DNA of 64,000 nt, taken from the NCBI GenBank assembly GCA_021464245.1, contig JADCRB010000064.1, forward strand, positions 3,589,455 through 3,653,454, read 5' to 3'. This DNA is from Carallia brachiata (Eukaryota; Streptophyta; Magnoliopsida; Malpighiales; Rhizophoraceae). The translations under genes were made by a program, and so were the position numbers. How positions within the stretch are numbered: the stretch's first letter is position 1; each line of letters begins with the position of its first letter. This document shows positions 24,595 through 43,200 of the stretch, one piece after another. The notes beneath the pieces are model-generated. The model did not search any database. It worked only from the letters and a program-made list of their open reading frames with translations, and had not been told where the DNA came from.

Positions 24595-24840
24595 TAACAA
24601 TAGTAGTTATTAGCTAATACATGATTTATACTGCTAGAAACCAAGCATTTCCTGAAACCCAGAAAAGCTTGCTTATTACTTTATAACATCGTTGCAAATT
24701 CCATCAGATTCTGTTTAAAATCACATGAACCACAGAAGACTTTAGAAAGCAAGCCTCCAGATAACAAAAACGAGGACTTTGTTATTCATGCAACACCTAA
24801 AAAAATCTCTGTCTCCCTCTTTCTTTCTTGTTCTGCAAAC

Positions 24841-27462
24841 ATGAAAAGTACACCATTAGCTCTGTCTCTTTCTACCCCATTCCGCAAATCAAAATCACTT
24901 GGAAATTCCAACTCTAATTCTATCCCCAGAGTTAGCTCTGTTATACTGAGGCTGACTTCTTCTCCAAAGACACCTCGCACAAGTGGTTTTTCAGACATCT
25001 TGTCCAGGAAAGCTCCTTTCTGGGGTTCTTGCTATTGCTTTAGTTCTCAAATCTCTGCTTCACTTCTTTGCTCGAATCGCGGATATGGTAGTTTCGAGGT
25101 CAGGGCAGCCTCAGTTCCTGAGAGTGTTGGTGAGAGTGAAATCAGGTGGTTTGGCTCGGACTTTGCGGCTTGGGGCTATGTTTGGAATTTGGTATCTCTT
25201 GAACATCTACTTCAATATTTTTAACAAACAGGTTCCTATCTTTTATAACTGTATCTGCAACTATCTTTGCTTGTTAACCTGGTTCTTCTGGAGAAATTGA
25301 TTTCTCATTCCTGAATTCTTTTATTTTATTGTAGTACTCTGTGGGGTATGATCGAATTTTGATTTTCTTTTGTTTTTTTTTTTTAAAACTATATTTACAC
25401 CTTGTCCTGCAATCGTGTATCATAATTCTGACATGAAAGGCTTGTATGAATTGCATACTACAAGCAAGTGATTATCAAAAATCAAGAAACAACCATGACC
25501 CATGCAAAAAGGCCAAGAATTCAGGAAGTGAGATAGCAAAAAGAGACAGAGACAAACATGTGTGTCATGTTCTTTTTCTGAAAATGGAAATTGAAGGACT
25601 TTAGCATAAGAATTCAGTATTTTACCCTTTTTGTATAGGTTCTCAGGGTGTACCAGTTTCCAGCAACAGTTACAGCTTTCCAGTTTGGGTTTGGGACTCT
25701 AATGATCATCATAATGTGGACATTTAACCTCTATAAAAGACCAAAGCTTACCCGTTCACAGGTACTTTCTTACTTTAGGAGAAACCTGTCTTGTTTTAAA
25801 TACATGGTTTCCTTTGGGTAGTAAAAATTGTTAATTGTTTCTTTGATCAATTCATTTTCCAGTTTTCAGCAATTCTACCACTGGCTGTGGCACATACATT
25901 AGGCAACCTTCTGACTAATGTTAGTATAGGAAAAGTTGCTGTCTCGTTCACTCACACAATCAAAGCCATGGAGCCATTTTTCACTGTCTTATTTGCTGCC
26001 ATTTTTCTTGGCGAGGTAAGATATTGATCAACTTCTATTGCACAGAACTTGGTTTGAACTGTTTATAAGATTCATTAGCAGGAATAGCATTGCAAATTCT
26101 AAACCAACCCAATTTATCAGAGTTGTTTTCATTGCATATTAGTTTAGTTGCATCTTGGGGGTAAGATTCTACACTGCTAGAGGCCTAATTTCTTGACTTT
26201 GTGCATTCTGTATCTAGAGGCCTTCTTTCTGGGTACTGGCCTCGCTGGTACCAGTAGTAGGCGGAGTGGCACTGGCATCATTCACTGAGGCCTCTTTTAA
26301 TTGGTAAGATACACTGATTCAGTATCCTTAAGAAACTGGAACTCGCATTCTCCTGTTTATGAAAAATCTCATTTCCATTCCCTGCATAAAATTCACCTCT
26401 TATATGGACTGTTCTATGGAAACAGGATTGGCTTCAGCAGCGCAATGGCTTCCAATGTGACTAACCAATCAAGAAATGTACTCAGCAAAAAAGTCATGGC
26501 CAATAAAGAGGTAAAGACATAAACCATTTTCATGCTGCAACATAAATCTTCAAATTACAGGCCTGTAAATCCCTGTTTTGCATAATTTCTTCCTTTATTG
26601 CTTAACAAATTACTACATGATTTACTCAAAGTAGTTCTTTTTTTGTATATATGGTCCATAACCAGCCGTGTCTCCGTGACAGGAAGCCTTGGATAACATC
26701 AATCTTTTCTCAGTAATAACCATTATCTCTTTCATCTTGTTGGTTCCTGCTGCTATTTTCCTGGAAGGATTGAAGTTTACTCCTTCATACCTACAATCTG
26801 CTGTGAGTACTATACAAAAACTACTACACAATATCATTGTGAGTATCAATTCACTTTCACCAACCATGCATTCCTGATGCTGTTATGTTTTGTACTCCAA
26901 ATTGTTTCAGGCAAACCAAGGTCTGAATTTGAAAGAGCTTTGCATAAGATCTATTCTTGCTGGGTTTTGTTTCCATACTTATCAACAAGTAAGGCCTCTC
27001 ATGCTTGTTTTTTTAATGTCACACTCATTTGGTAGTCCAACTCCTCCTTTCAATTCCATAACTATTAACAAGCTTTTGACCTTTTTTTTTTTCTGGTGGT
27101 TTTAATGTTTCTGTGTAGGTCTCTTACATGATATTGCAAATGGTAAATGCTGTCACTCATTCAGTGGGAAATTGTGTGAAGCGTGTGGTGGTGATAGTCT
27201 CCTCAGTCATTTTCTTCCGGACCCCCGTCTCACCAATAAACTTTCTTGGTAAAACTTCTTTCGGCCCATCTACAGTGAAGATCGTTGCTTTGATTTCAAA
27301 TTAGTTTGGTGGCCGATTATTGTATGGGCCTTGTTATTTCTTGGTTCGTGGACCTGGGAGTGACTTTGACTGTTATTGCTTTCAGGAACTGCGGTTGCAC
27401 TTGCTGGGGTCTTTTTGTATTCAAGAGCAAAGCGAATAAAGCCGAAGGCCGAGGCTGCATGA
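24841..27462 (+). CDS. PPT: Plastid phosphoenolpyruvate/phosphate translocator (PPT)
   Basis: Inner-envelope antiporter that imports phosphoenolpyruvate into plastids in exchange for phosphate, feeding the shikimate pathway. Exons: 24841-25231, 25639-25761, 25863-26015, 26218-26303, 26426-26510, 26683-26802, 26911-26988, 27119-27248, 27386-27462. The first 90 residues are a Ser-rich transit peptide ending near VRAASVPES. Hydrophobic segments follow ([56 protein letters not shown]). Family signatures are [29 protein letters not shown] and the C-terminal [12 protein letters not shown], whose Lys-Arg pair corresponds to the phosphate-binding pair of the TPT family. Corrected length is about 413 aa. 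Exon 1 has one base too many at the A-run 25139-25141, separating transit peptide and membrane domain into different frames. Reading a 58-nt intron there (25088-25145) would also restore frame but is too short for most plant introns. Confidence 0.94.
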
Positions 27463-27969
27463 TTTGTATCAAAATGTCTTCTGAATATTTGATCTCATAA
27501 TCCCACAAAAAGAACAATTATATGTCTTTCAGAAAGCAACCATGCAATAGTTGAGTTGTATACTTAGTTTTATGGATACACTTCCGCAAGAAATTCTAGT
27601 TGTTAAACGGAAAGTTGAGGCCCAAGATTTAACTATCTTAAGTGAGCCACGAAAAGAAAAGGGAAGCCCAATTTTGCCCTTTGGACTGGGCTTCGTTTGT
27701 TTCAACAATAATGACCTATTTTTAATACTCACACTTCAATTTATAATATTTTTCTTGACCCAAAAAAAAATTATTATATTTTTAAAAAAATAAGATTACT
27801 CAACTACACTTAAATGACAATAATTAATAATGCAATTCTATTTAATAGAATTTATGAATTCAATTATAAAACAGTTCATAATACCTTATAAGTACTTTAA
27901 AATTATTCTTATAAGGTCATGATATTTTTTTAAAAGAAAAATAAAAAGTCACAGAGCATTTATAATACT

Positions 27970-28001
<32 letters not shown>

Positions 28002-28175
28002 GACTAAAACATGCATAATTTTCAAGCACTTGACAAGGAACAATACCAAGTTCGCACAGAATTTGAAATAATTACAACTCTATGCATCTTCTTAATGCAA
28101 CAAATTAACCACGGAAACTTTGAAACGAGAGGCTGGTCTAGATAACATTTCAAGATATGAATCGATTTTGCTTCG
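27463..28175. other. Intergenic region between convergent PPT and MYB genes
   Basis: 3' flanks of two convergent genes. AT-rich, with an (AAAAT)n run near 27967-28000. No coding segment is seen. Confidence 0.6.
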
Positions 28176-28829
28176 CTAGTCAAAATGAGTCATGAGAGGG
28201 TAGCTTCCCTGGGAAATCATCTCTAGCAAATCCATCTCCTTCTTCACCTCCCCAGCCCTCACCAAGCTATCCAACTCCATAGTTATCTCCATGTTGCTCT
28301 CATCAACCACAGAACCGCAAGGCATTTCATCAAGAAAGGGCACGTACCCATAGTTATCACTGAAAAGTTGTGCCTCCATCGGAAACTTGGATGCCTGCCC
28401 ATTATTATTATTATTATTATTATGGCCCTTCAAGTTCTTTGAGGAGGAGGAATTTTCTGATAAGCTCATCAGTACCTTTTGGTTTAGTGCTTCCTTATTA
28501 ATGTTGTCCTGATGAGCAGCTGAAGATGATGATGAAATCAAGGTCTTGATGTAGCTTTGCAAGCGGGTGCTTTTGGGGTTAGCGCCCTTGCCTTTGTGGC
28601 GCTTAGAAAATTGCTTTCTCTTGGTTGCATTCCAGTGATTCTTTATGGTGTTTTCAGTCCTCCCTGGTAATCTCTTTGCTATTTCAGCCCATTTGTTTCC
28701 TATCTCTTTGTGTGCTTCGATCAATATTTCATCTTCTTCTTCACTCCATGCGTCTTTCTGCAACTTCCACGAACATTATATTAATGTGCATGCCTTTCAA
28801 GTGAAGAAATAATTAAGAAAAAGTGTGTT

Positions 28830-28861
<32 letters not shown>

Positions 28862-30884
28862 GTCCATCTGTGGTGTGGCTTCCGAGAAAAATACAGCATT
28901 AAATTTAGTAGTTGATATAAACTAATTTATCTAATGACACATATAAGTTGGTAAACAAGTTTGTTTAGAAAATTTTAGTGAACACATTGAATTGTATGAA
29001 CTTCTTTTTTTTTTTTTTTTTTTTTCATATGAATGAAGATTAGGATTAAAAATTCAAAAAAGTAATATAGATGTGTACAAAAGATGGAACGCCCATCTAT
29101 ATACGAATGACGACTAAAAATATGAATACACAAAGAATATAGTCAAAGGCATTTGCCTTTTACAATTATATGGATATACGAAAAAACTAATACATTCTTC
29201 AAGACCATAAAAGAAAAAAACTAATACATTGTCAATATATATACACACACTAGAAAGGATGAAATTGGAATTTCACAGTTGGTTTTGTAGATATACTACA
29301 TTTTGTTTGTAATTGTAACATTCAATATCAAGATATTACACATAACCTTAGAGTAGCGATGGAGCTTATAGATAATGAGAACTATTGATCCACCTTAGTT
29401 ATGGTGAAACCTTGCTAAAATCCTTACTTACATTTCTTTCTAACATGTATATATATATATATTCTCAGCAACTATTTTAGTATGAAATAACTGCTTTAGA
29501 CAGCGAATTCTACTTACCTTTCTTTCTTACATATATATTCCCTCTAGAAAAATCTGATACCCATCCTAGCAGTCACTTGTCGCGTTGCATGCTAATGCGT
29601 TGTCATGCATTTATCTAAGGTAATTACACGAATACTTGACAAGGCAGAATGTTTGATTTACATGCGGTCGACAAAGAAATGATAACAACAAAAATTTCAG
29701 CTTAATCATCTCACCATTTGTTCACCAGTACTACATGTCAACCAAAGAAATTATAACCTGGCCATTTGATTTCTGTTGAAGGTTCAAAAGAAGGTCGAAA
29801 TAAACAAAATCAAATCCATACATATGATACACATTGTCACACACACAAAAAAAAATATATGACAATAGCACACATATCAACAAGAGGAAATTAAAGAAAG
29901 CGTCGGAGGAGGAGGAGAAACCCTGATATCTGGCCTCAAATGGTTATGCCATCTCTCTCTACATTGCTTTCCTACTCTTCCATCCAGCATCTTAGCCATA
30001 TGAGACCATTTCTTCATTCCATACTTCTTCACAAGCTGCACTAATAGTCTGCATATTGAATTTCAAAATCCCATGAGACAAGATCAATTCTTTTTGAATC
30101 AATTATCAACCAAAAAAAAACCAAATAACTCCACAGAAAACCCTTTAAATGAAATAATGAGAAAGGGAAAATGTTATATACCAGGACGTTCTAACAAGAA
30201 ATTGAAGAAAAAAAACAATTGTTACCTATCTTCTTGAGGAGTCCACTGCCCTTTGATTACGTTGGCTTTCTTGTTAAATATGGAATCTTTTTTAGTCTGC
30301 AGCTTTTTGTCCGCCTTGTGAGCAACCGGCCTCTTTTGATACCCAAATCCAATATCTGCAGTTATGCAAGAAACCTGGTCATCAGGTTCCTTAAGATCAC
30401 CTACCGAGACAATTTCTCCAAACTTCAGGGGCTGATGAATTTGGTTTTGTTCTAACAATCTGGCTTCAGCCTCTGCCTTCTGAGAATAAGAAGAAAAGGG
30501 TTTTCTCTGCAGGCCATGCAAGAGCTTATCCGCAAAATTTGGCAATAACAGACCAGTCGACATGGAAGAATAATTGATGAGATCACTAGAAAACTCATCA
30601 CTAGCAAGTGCCTGAAGAGGATCGATGCAGGTGCCAGTAAGCCCCGGAAAAGGGTTCCTTGGGGACCCTTCAATGGTGAAACAATCAAGAATTGGATGAT
30701 TGAAAGATGAACTATTATTAATGGGAGGAGGGTGATGACCAACTTGGTGAAAATTGTGAAACAAGCCCCTGGAAGAGGAAGCTTCAAGGGAAAGCCCATT
30801 GCTTGCCTCTTGTTTCAAGGGAAATTCTAAGAAAAGGCTTGAAAGGTAAGGAAATTCCTGTTTCAACTTTGTATCAAGCTCCAT
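28176..30884 (-). CDS. R2R3-MYB transcription factor, MYB98/MYB115/MYB118 group
   Basis: Nuclear DNA-binding regulator. Exons on the minus strand: 30226-30884, 29922-30048, 28176-28757, giving 455 aa, frame intact. A long N-terminal region (about 205 aa, Ser/Pro/Leu-rich) precedes [12 protein letters not shown], the R2 repeat ([30 protein letters not shown]) and the R3 repeat ([40 protein letters not shown]). The [16 protein letters not shown] helix is diagnostic of the group including MYB98 (synergid differentiation), MYB64/119 and MYB115/118 (seed and endosperm programmes). The C-terminus has a run of seven Asn coded by a repeated triplet (about 28405-28424) and an acidic end (MDLLEMI). Intron 2 is 1,164 nt with TA and T23 tracts. 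Which paralogue this is cannot be fixed from sequence alone; the adjacent glutaredoxin and RST1/MER3/RPL12 genes favour MYB115/118. Confidence 0.93.
28999..29027. repeat. Long T homopolymer in MYB intron 2
   Basis: A T-run of more than 20 bases in the 1,164-nt second intron of the MYB gene, which also contains (GT)n/(TA)n at about 28825-28861. It might be the tail of a decayed minus-strand retroelement but no tRNA-like head was recognised. Confidence 0.7.
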
Positions 30885-33613
30885 GCAAATAGAGAGAAAT
30901 TAACCTGAAAGAAAGAAAGAAAGAAAGAGAAGATACAGAAAGACTGAGTGAGAGGTAAGAATGGGAACAAGAAAGGAAGGGTGGTTTAATGTCAATAGTA
31001 ATGGAGTTTAAATTCTATGGGCTTTATTACAGGTAAGAATAGCTAAAAGGGTATTGTACAATTGGCAAATTGCAAGCCCTTGATGATGCTAAAGGCAAGG
31101 GTCAGTATTGCTTGTTGTTAGTGACTGTTGAACTTCCATTTCTCAGCATTTTCAAAGAAAAAATAAAAAAAATAAAAAAAGACAGAATTTTCTCCTTTTA
31201 ATCATTAGGGTCGTTATATAAAGGTATTGTGTTGTAGGAAAATTCTCCCTTGGGTGAAGGACAAGTGGCGGGCATGTGCAGCCCTGTCGTTACCTTTTGG
31301 GTCTAGGAAATGTTTTGTGAGAAATCTTTTTTTCTTGTAAATCTTTAAATTTTGACGTCCAAATGGATTTAACATAATATATGATAGATACTATATGAAG
31401 GGAAGAAAATTTATTCAAATTAATTGCTAAACATTTTATTTAAAAATTAGATGATCCAACATGAAGGCATATCCTAGAGAGTGGAGGACTTGCTTGAGAG
31501 GGGTTTGGTCACTGTTGGCTACACCGGCAAGCTGCTCTAATGGGTAAATTTATATGCACTTACCAACTATGTCCACAGGACCAAAATTCGGGGTAATTAA
31601 ATAAAAGAATTGATCGCGTATGCAAACATTCATCATGACCGTCAGATTAATTGCCTGTATATTGCAAGTAGACAATCCAATGGCGTTAAAAGAATTGATG
31701 CTTGGAAAGCGATGAAACATATAAACTATACAAAATTGCATGCAGGACCCAGAAGCAGAAAATAAGGGACATTAAATTTCCATGCTTCCATGACCCGATA
31801 AAGCAGTTCAATAACAAATTACCTTCAAGTGATAATCAAGTTTTGGGATACTTTTCAGTAATCCTACAAGGTTAAATTTATTCTGTTTTTGCAAGGATAT
31901 TCAAGTTGTTTACTTGATTATCCAGCTATTCCTTTTCATTTTCTTCCAGATTTTCTTCCAGATAAGACTTTCTTTGTACCAAAATTGATTTCTTTCAGTA
32001 ACTATGAAATGCGTGTAGTTCGTTAGATCAAATGACTTTACAATAAGGTTATTTGATCTGACCATTGGTGAGTAATTCTTGATGCCACTTCCTCAGGTAC
32101 ATATTTACATTAACAAATTATTTTCCTTCTACCATCCCTCCAATTCTCTCTCTCTCTGTTGACTATCAAATCACTATTTATTTGTCCTTTGCTAGTGAGG
32201 GTGGTTATTTGTTGCCATGACTATGAGATGGGTAAATTTGAATGGGCAAAAATGTCAGAGCATTTCATTTTTTGTAACTGATTCTTTAATTCCTCCAAAG
32301 TTGGCTTGGAATTTAATGACTTTCCATTGATGGATAATTTGGATTGACCAAGAATTTAGTTTAGACTTTATAGAGGGTTCCGTTACACATTTCGCCGTTA
32401 TTGTCATACTGTTAGCTAAGCTAATTTATTAGCAATTTACCATTTCTCATTTACTTCTTCCAATCTATGTTAATTCACACGTGGACGTCACTACCATCCT
32501 TCTGGGTGTGGAAGCAACTGTAGTTTGGATGTCAATGTAAATACGTCTTTATTAGCGCTGGGTTCCGAAGTAAAATTTATAGTTGAAAATATTTTTTATT
32601 ATCTTCCCATTCATTTATTCGATCATTCTACAATATTACCGAATCCCATAAAATACTACTGATTCCAGTTCGTTGTTTTTATCTAAGATGCGAAATTGTA
32701 ATCCTTTCCACTTTCTTTTTCTACACAATAGAAGACCTTTTTTATTTGTATACAGGAAGAGATTGTAATCCTTTTTCTTTTCTTTTTCTACAAAATGGAA
32801 AGACCTTTTTAAAAAAAAAAAAAAAAAACAAAAGAAGATATTGCCCGCTCCATTTCTATATTAACATGACATATATAATATATATAATAACTGGATCATC
32901 CGTTTCCAATGCATATCCCATTTTTGCACTTGACTTGCTCTGTTTTTTCCACACAAATTTTTAACTTGCTACAGATCAAGCGATTTTGATTTAAAACGAA
33001 GAAAAGATCATTAGTAATCCGTACTGTCATCAATAAAGTATACATCCATAGAGAAAATACCAATTACCTCTCCAGTTCAAAAGTTACAGTCGCCACACAA
33101 ACAAAATGATAATTTTTACTCAAGTTACCATGTACATATCATTTTCATTCTCAATATAAGAAATTGAAGATCAGAGTGAACCAAAATTTTTGGTAACATA
33201 GCGGACTTGCATGGATGCCAGCACGAAGTCCAAGAAAATGAAGGTACCAGCCATTTCCAATCAGTGGCAGTTTAGGCAGCCAAATACACCAACCGGTAAT
33301 AGGCAGATAAATCAGGCAGCCAGATATCACAGTTAAACACCTGCGACATAACTAATAATTCGTCCGTGAGTTACATAAAATTTCATGTCCTCCTTCTTCT
33401 AGTGCCGAACAAAAGGAGACAAAAATATTAAGAAGAGGATGTCCCAGTTTAGTCCTTGCCAATCGAAAACAAGGGACGCATGCAACAAAAATCTTCACTC
33501 CTCTGGTTACAGCTAAGGTGTTTCTACTTCTAGCGACAACATCAACAAGAAAACTAGCAAAAAACCCATCGTCTAGGTTCGCCATCATCAACCTATATGG
33601 CCCAAGTAGTATC
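30885..33613. promoter_or_regulatory. Upstream region of the MYB gene and 3' flank of the RH gene
   Basis: About 2.7 kb. Adjacent to the MYB start is a (GAAA)n leader (complementary on the plus strand at about 30904-30935). A TTATATAA palindrome near 31213-31220 could act as the MYB TATA region. The rest is AT-rich and non-coding. The last few hundred bases before 33613 are probably 3' untranslated sequence of the helicase gene. Confidence 0.4.
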
Positions 33614-38526
<4,913 letters not shown>

Positions 38527-39514
38527 TGCCACAATAATTATGGCACCCACACGACCTTGGAACAAAGTAATACGAAAAAAAATAATAAAAAAATCAGGCC
38601 CTGGAACCAGGAAATGAATGAATAAGAAAGCCCAACTAAAACCTATATATAACTAAGGATGCCACAGCACAAGAAAAGCTACAAGACAATAGCTTAGCGG
38701 ATGGCTATCATAAGCTTCGGAACCCTAAAAACAGCCAATCCAACGGTTGGCCCTGGAATTGAGTCTAATCTTTATTTTCAAACTTCACTCCTAACAAAAA
38801 GCAGACTCTGAACGCTTTAAATACCGTGACATTCAACCTAATTTGTAAAGACACATATGAGTCATAAAAGGTCGAAAAAAACCTACAAAACAAGATTTCA
38901 CGAGAAGAAATAGAGCAATTAACCAACAAAATACAAATAGCATACGAAAAGAAAACGAGCATGCAAACACAAAATATCCCTTTTCTTCAAAGGCACAACA
39001 AACGAAGCCCTGACGCACCCAAAAAAGAAACTGAAAAAAAAATAATTTGAATTTGAAACCCTAAACTATAATTTTGGCTCAGAAAAAAAAAAAAACATTT
39101 CGATCTCACCTAGATCTAATGGAACACAGAAAACGAGCATGCAAACACAAATTTACTCCTTGTTTCGCACCTTATTTTATTATATACGGACAGAACATGA
39201 AGGATCAGACTACATATGCTTCAGATCTGAGACAAACTTTGAAGGAGAACACAATATATATATATATATATTTTTTTAAACAAAAAAAAGGGGGCAATGG
39301 AGCAGCGATAGATTTGAGAGAAAGTACCTGACGGCGTCGCTTAGAGATGTGGAGAGAGAAAATCGAGCCGAGAAATGCGCTGAAAAGGGAACGGCTCTCT
39401 TTCTCTCCCTCTCTATTCTCTCCGATTCTCCTTTTGCGGCCCAGAGGAAAGTTCGTATCCTCTCTCAGGGTATGGAGAAAATGTGAGAAGAAGGAATGAC
39501 GGGGAGAATGCCTT

Positions 39515-39522
39515 TATTTATA
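39515..39522 (-). promoter_or_regulatory. TATA box of the RH helicase gene
   Basis: On the minus strand the sequence reads TATAAATA about 190 bp above the end of the first leader exon (39328). The region between is CT/GA-rich leader. Position fits a transcription start near 39485. Confidence 0.55.
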
Positions 39523-40285
39523 GAAAAGAAGAGAAATTAAAAAAAAAAAAAAAGAGTACGGCTAGACATTTACCTGTCGGGTTGGTTGGGGCAATTGGGC
39601 TTCGATCCGATTTGGGCCTGTCATCAATTCACTTGCCAGGCTGGTGACTGATCACGGCCTAATTAAAAAAAATTAATCACATCAAAAAAAATAAATAAGC
39701 CGATTGTTACAATTTAAAGAGGTGCTAATCTTTTTGATAAATCTCTCAAAAAACAGATCTTTTGATCAACAAAAAAATATTATTATAAGTAGCTGAGCCT
39801 ATTCAGAGATATTATGTCTAAATTATTAGACTTCAAGAAAGGTATCTTAATTTTGTGATTGACTGGATCATATTTATAAACATTCAGAAAAACAAAAAAT
39901 GGTACAGGAAAGAATAAGATAAAGTAATGCTAAATGTATGACTGGCCAAATAAATATCGCATACATTCGAAATTTAAGGAAGAAATGGGAAGATTTCCAA
40001 TATTTGTCTCGAGAATGTTAAGCGAACATACTTCTGTTTTGCATAAACGAATAGGAAAATAATAAACTATTATGAAAGCCGTTCTAATCAATTTCTTACA
40101 ACCGGCTGGGTAACTAGTGAATACCACTGTAGCCACTTGTTGCACCCACAGACTTTGCAAGAATTTATTTTCACGTTTGAATAATTAAACTAAAGAAGAA
40201 TTGTTGGTTAGCAATCAATTGTCAAAGCTAAAAAAAAAAATGGAAAGGAAGAAAACAATCCCTATAAATATTCAATTACATCGAA
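39523..40285. other. Intergenic region between RH promoter and DRM2 3' end
   Basis: AT-rich, non-coding, with A-runs at 39538 and 40229. It contains the RH upstream promoter and the DRM2 3' untranslated region. Nothing else is recognised. Confidence 0.5.
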
Positions 40286-43200
40286 CTATCGATTTCTGCC
40301 TGCAATAGACTTCACCAGGTTTAGAATACGACAGTAATCATAAAACAGGGCCGAGTCCTTGCCATCCAGTCCATCGCGATGGTGGCGATTGCTACCTGCA
40401 AGGTTGTTGCATGGACTCCCACCAATAACAAGATCAAATGCGCCAAACGCATTCATAAAATACTCTAATCGGTCCGCGTCCAGTTCTTGAACATCGAGAA
40501 CTTCGACCAAGTTCCCTGTCTGGTTCGTCTGCTCCCACCAACATCGCAGAATACTCCTATTTACTTCTGAAATCTCGACTGATACGACATTCTTCAGGCG
40601 GACACCAAGCCTGTGGAGAGAAACCTCTGCACCACCGATGCCGGAGAATAATGACAGAAGATTTAGACCATCTGGAAACAACTCCTTCAAAACTGAGAGA
40701 TGATACGCAACTGTGTCAACCTGCGAGCACAATGTCAGACGGAATTAATAATGGTATTAATGGTGCTCTGAAACTTTAACTCACAAAGTTATAGATGTGA
40801 CAAAAGGGGGAATAAGCCACACCTGAAATGAGTTTCCAAGTGACTTGTATCTTTCAGTCCTGCTGATACCGCCTCCTCTTGTGTGGTTTTTGGGGAAGCC
40901 CAAGAGCATCTCTACTTCATCAGGCTCGAGTGGAGCAACCTTATTCCGTCCAACCCAAACAAGATTCCATTTCCGACATTCATCGAGAACAAATTTTTGG
41001 ACACCCAATGGTGGTTCTCCATCATACTTTTCAACCGCTTTACGGATTCTTTCTGTGAGTTTTGCACTAGCAATGCACGTTTGCAAGCAGTTCAGTTGGG
41101 TTCTTGTATCCCAAGAAGGCCACCATCTCCTTGTCAAAGGCAATGCTTCATGTATTGTGCGCGCAGGAAGTGGAAGGAGGGGATACCTGTTCTCTGTGGG
41201 AAGATTGTGAACATAGCCCCTTTTCCTTGCAGCAGCACAGAAGTACTTCGAGTCAACAAATTCCGGCTGCACCTCATACAAATGTAACGAGATTGTCTGC
41301 CAAACTCCCTTTGGAGCAAGTGCAACATTCTCGTAGTAGAAGTATGGAAGCCCAAACGCACCTGGGGGAAGTGTTCTCTGACTAATTACTCCAGGTTCAT
41401 TGGGGACACCAAACCCAATCATTGGATTGGGAAGCCGAAGTGGCTCATCATCACCATCGCAACACTCATTCTCCGACCTCTGTTTTTTTCTTTTCCACAC
41501 GTCGTGTTCCAACATGCTTCTCTTCTTAGGTTTAGAATGATCGGAGCCCACAAGTTTAGGCTTTGGCTGTACAAGTAGAGGCAAAAATGAATTATACAAC
41601 ATAATTATCAAACCAGAACAACATTGAGAGGGCCTTATTTCAACAATATAAACAATTTACCTTATCTACTGGAAAGGAAGCATCCGCTGCCTTGGCCATT
41701 TGAGCAGCACCGATGAAATCTGTCAGGTCAGAAATTGTGGCATCTGGTCCTGCAAACATTTGAACAAAAGAATCACAAGGAACAGTAAGAAAAAGTCAAA
41801 ACACCATAATAACTCAACTCAAGAAGATTTCATGACAAACTGGTTATCCGTAGTTCCTTGGATCACCAAGCATGGTTACCGAGGGTAATATCCAAATAGA
41901 CATAAAGATGATACAATCATTAAGGAAATCCATCACCTTCACCTTTCACTTAGCAACACAAATCCTCAATAAGACAAGAAATAAAAGCAGAGCAACTACA
42001 TGATTCCCGTAAGTTAGAATACCCACCACATCTCTCTATGGCTATTGACACATCTTCTGCTGAGTATCCCATCCTTCTCAAGAATCGTACTGAACTGTCA
42101 CTTCCGGAACCACATAATGTAGTGTCCTGACAAATATATCAGTTAACCATTAATTGCTTATATACAGCAATTTGTTGGTGCATCTGATTTATGAAATGAA
42201 CAAAACGCTGATGTTCATAGCTTTTCTCATCTACAGTTCTAGAAAAGTATACATCCCTGTAATCTGCAGATTATTTGCATGTAGTAATGCATTTATCCAA
42301 GAAGATTTAAGTACCTCGCTTTCAGAACTGTCTATGTCTGAAAAATCATCCAGAAAGCTCCCATCACAGTCCGATAAGAAATTATCGGAATCAGCATTTG
42401 CCTGTTCCTGAGGAGGTTCTTCAATGGCCTGCAAAACATAATTATAAAGATGATAGCTGCTTACTGCAGATAGCTGATAGGCCACTGATCCGCACATTTG
42501 ATAGGTAAAATAATTAATCAACTGACCCTCACCATAAGGCACTCTTGCATTTGTTCACAAAAGATTCTAAAACCGTCACATTGTCTTAACACATAAACAA
42601 ACACATACATAAAGATGAAACAACAAAATGTAAGATGTGGTGAATGACAAATCTTAAAGAGTGCACCAAAAAAAATGGATATCTCCTTACAGAGTATGTG
42701 AGAAGAGTTTCCAAAATCGAATCCATATTTTCCTCTCCTGAAAGTTGATAAAGCAAGGCCATTTTCAGAGGTCTTCTCGATAAACCTAGATACTTGACAG
42801 GGGTAAAAAAGGAACTTTACCATTTTCCTGAATTGCTTTAGCAACCAGTTTCTCAGAGAACCCCATCCCCACAAAATGATCAATTACTTTGGTGCCTGAA
42901 GAGCTTGCAGAAGTCCCTTCCTGGAGGCCCAACATGGAAATTGAAGTTAGAATGAGACCAATACATCTTCTCTTTCTACCAGTATGCCATCTAATCACAT
43001 GCAGCCTGAGATTCCAGAAATGAGACTTACTGAGTATTTGAGAAGTGTTTCGAGTATCAAATCTGCATTCTCCTCCCCTGTATAAACAACACGAGGCTGT
43101 AATGAAGCATTCTATGGATGGGAAATGTGCATGTTTGTGCCAGTGAAGATACATGTATACACACATGTATAAAGATACTTTTACCATGTTCTTGGATTAC

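Larger units (their letters stand above)
21882..24840. other. Intergenic region, glutaredoxin 3' flank to PPT promoter
   Basis: No intact gene is supported. It contains the glutaredoxin 3' flank, an 18-bp perfect palindrome (22283-22300), a terminal-inverted-repeat element rich in CCCGA words (22742-23314), several A/T homopolymers, and a (TA)n microsatellite with T and G runs at 24539-24594 directly upstream of the PPT leader. Confidence 0.6.
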
